From: Symsagittifera roscoffensis
Taxonomy: Eukaryota > Xenacoelomorpha > Acoela > Convolutidae
DNA: 60,000 nucleotides
Direction: 5' to 3'
Assembly (NCBI RefSeq): GCF_963678635.1
Contig: NC_087068.1
Location: forward strand, 3,350,001-3,410,000
Translations under genes and position numbers: made by a program
In this document: one piece after another, positions 57,777 to 60,000 of the stretch
Position numbering within the stretch: the stretch's first letter is position 1
How the letters are laid out: each line of letters opens with the position of its first letter
The notes under the pieces: generated by a model
Seen by the model: the letters and a program-made list of their open reading frames with translations, nothing else
Told to the model about the DNA's origin: nothing
The model's database searches: none

Positions 57777-58950
57777 CACGGGTTGACAAAAATGATTATC
57801 ATACAATTCTCAAATATGAGAAAAATGCTTGCCATACTCTTTCATACAATTTCATAAAGTAAAAGTAAGTGTATGAAAATAGCAAAATAAGCATTTTTTG
57901 CAGACTATGAAACTTTATAACAAGCATTTTTCCTTACTCTGGAATTAAAATTTGAACTTTTCCATCAGTCTTTTTATCCCAAAAATTGTATAAAAATAGC
58001 ATGATAAGCATTTTTTCCATGCTCATAAATTACATTATAAGCATTTTTCCAATGCTTTGAAATGGTTTGACAAGCTTTTTTTCCATAAATGAAAATACAA
58101 AATTTTTTTTTGAAACTTTCTGTTTCACCCCACACTTACCACGGATTTTTGTCATAAGAAAACCCAGAGTGTAACTGGCAGTTACCACGCAAATAAATTG
58201 CATTTGGTGATTTTAGCCATTTAAGTTACTTTCAACATTTTTACATAAAATTAACTTTTTGGATATGGCTAGATAGTTTTTAGCTTAAAATTTTTGGTGG
58301 TTGAGAAAAAAAAGGTCCGTTTTTTACAAATTTCTTTTTAGCTTAGCAAATGAAACAAAACATAATAATCATGTTAACAAAAAAAACACATTTTGTGATT
58401 TTTGATTTTTTTTTGGTGAAAAACTCATCCTGGACTAAGTTATAAACACAAAAAGTCAAATTTTGCATGCAAAGTTTTTGTTTCGTAAAATTTATATTTG
58501 AGCACAAAAGCAATTTTGCAAGCAAAAAAAAGATAAAAAATTTTTTACGTCAAATTTGTGTTTTTGTTTATGAAAAAATGAATATCAAACAATTTTAATA
58601 TATGATTATTATATGATAATCAATTTTTCCGACCGAAATTAAATTACTGTTTTTGATTGTCAAAATGCCCTCTATCTTAAACATTTTTCTTTAAACTTTT
58701 TTAAAGTTATCCAGACAAGTTTGTTTGTTATTTTTGGTTTCATACTTAATTTCATGCATGAAACTTGTATGATAAATATTTTTATCGAAAATTTGAATAT
58801 TTTTTAATGACCAGAAAGCTTCAAAAGAGGCAAATAGACAAAAAAAATTTTAAAATCTCTTTTTAATGTTGTATGATAAACATTTTTTCCATAGACTTCA
58901 TTTATGAAACTGTATGAAACGCATTTTACTTCTATGGACATCAACCCGGG
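57777..58950. mobile_element. CCCGGGTTGAC-ended element, copy B
   Basis: Starts CACGGGTTGAC (one change in the end) and finishes ATCAACCCGGG at 58950. Shares AAGAAAACCCAGAGTGTAAC, TGGCAGTTACCACGC and CATCCTGGACTAAGTTATAA with copy A. The TA target duplication is no longer recognisable at the left. Confidence 0.75.
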
Positions 58951-58959
58951 ATGACTCTG

Positions 58960-60000
58960 CTTTAAAATATAATGTTAATAAAGAACAGAAGAAATATGAA
59001 AAAAATCTTCATTCTAAGATTCAAGAAATTGTGCAATGGAATGGTAATTCTGCTTTTTGAAGCCATACATAAAAGCAGTAACGGATGGCTGCCCTCCCTT
59101 TGAAAGTGGACCCTTTTACATATAACTTTAAATCTGACTGAAAAAGCACTCGGTGCCACTTTACAAAAAATTTGCGAGGAACTGCGCACCACAAACAAAA
59201 CTCTGTCTAAGAAAATTTTCAGCTAGTTTATTTAAAAAAATCAGATGCCTGCTGGGCGCAGAATTTTTGGTAAGGTTGTTTATTTTTATGCTACACAGAA
59301 GTTAGAAACTAGATTTGATTGACTTAAAATATAACTTCCAGCCCTAAATAAGAGCTAGATCAACATGCTAAATTGTCATTTCTCATCAAATTTCATCTTT
59401 TATTATGTCTTTTCTAGCTTCTAAATGTCAAAAATGGTTACTCAATTTCGTTCGGACGATATATTTAAATCAATTTCAATCAGAGCAAAAGAAAGTAAGA
59501 ATTGATTGATCAATTAGTTTATTTAGATTTATGGTAGTTTTGTTGGGTGTGAAGGTAAGTTTTTTCGTGTTTATATTTGTTTAAAAATCTCAGGCTACCT
59601 ATTCTTGTTAGCGCAATTATGTGCATTAGCTGAAGCAATTCTACAACTCTTCTTGATGCTGGCAAGTGCTATCAGCAGAATTAAAACTTTACACAAAACT
59701 TTGAGCTATTTTTCTAGAAAGCTGTTTTTCAGATTGTAAAGCGTTGTATTGGCCGGAGTGTTTTATGATGAAACAAGTTGCAAAAAAGGCAAAATGGAGC
59801 TGGGGATCAATAGTGAGTTATGTTTTTTTTGCTGAAAATTGTAACGAAAGGCTGTTTATGCATCAAAACTATTGGGTTGCTCTGGGTCAAATAATAATCA
59901 TGTAAATAACTTCTAAAGTTTAATTGTAGTCCATTGTAAAATTAAAAACGTTTAAACACATTGTTGATGATCTAAGTGATCAGTTCAGATTGAAAATTAG
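58960..60000. other. No gene recognised
   Basis: Short frames only, AT-rich. No domain, repeat or RNA gene recognised. Confidence 0.35.

Overview
This is AT-rich DNA from an animal genome, roughly one third G+C. It contains spliced genes with GT-AG introns, C2H2 and FLYWCH zinc fingers, a PR/SET domain of the PRDM9/PRDM7 type, and relics of BEL/Pao, Gypsy, Tc1/mariner, hAT and MULE transposons. The TE mixture and the absence of vertebrate-type repeats suggest an invertebrate; I cannot name the species. Most of the window is degenerate tandem repeats and transposon debris, and most open frames in it are chance.

The main gene is on the minus strand between about 36.0 and 22.0 kb. Five exons can be assembled by eye with compatible splice phases: 35860-35732, 34345-34141, 32007-31629, 31488-31046 and 22958-22048. 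Together they give 2067 nt, exactly 689 codons with the stop. In order they encode a leader of unknown function, a basic segment resembling the SSXRD-type stretch of PRDM9, a pre-SET Cys motif, a full PR/SET domain with the key tyrosines, a degenerate finger, and a terminal six-finger C2H2 array. This is the architecture of PRDM9, the histone H3 methyltransferase that marks meiotic recombination sites in vertebrates. The last intron (8.1 kb) holds a MULE with both 9-bp target duplications, a Tc1/mariner relic, a 728-bp foldback element and an hAT-type MITE. The MULE lies only about 30 bp inside the 5' splice site.

Layout: 0-0.22 kb, end of an unknown coding exon; 0.25-5.2 kb, a degenerate ~97-bp satellite; 6.0-7.4 kb, a ~740-bp duplication; 8.3-10.7 kb, a BEL/Pao pol relic; 11.1-14.3 kb, a Gypsy pol relic; 14.3-22 kb, mostly non-coding with a ~165-bp tandem array; 22-36 kb, the PRDM9-like gene and its TE-filled introns; 36-41 kb, MITE debris and several arrays of 165-187-bp repeats; 41601-41800, an assembly gap; 42-45.5 kb, foldback elements and an ~88-bp array; 45.9-46.6 kb, an unrecognised two-exon gene with a 44-bp intron; 47-49 kb, small foldback elements; 50.8 kb, a first exon with a signal peptide and a spondin_N-like start; 51-59 kb, a minisatellite and a cluster of TA-flanked elements, part of it triplicated with a perfect 47-nt hairpin; 59-60 kb, nothing recognisable.

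Exon joins and family calls were made by eye from conserved motifs. No search was run.
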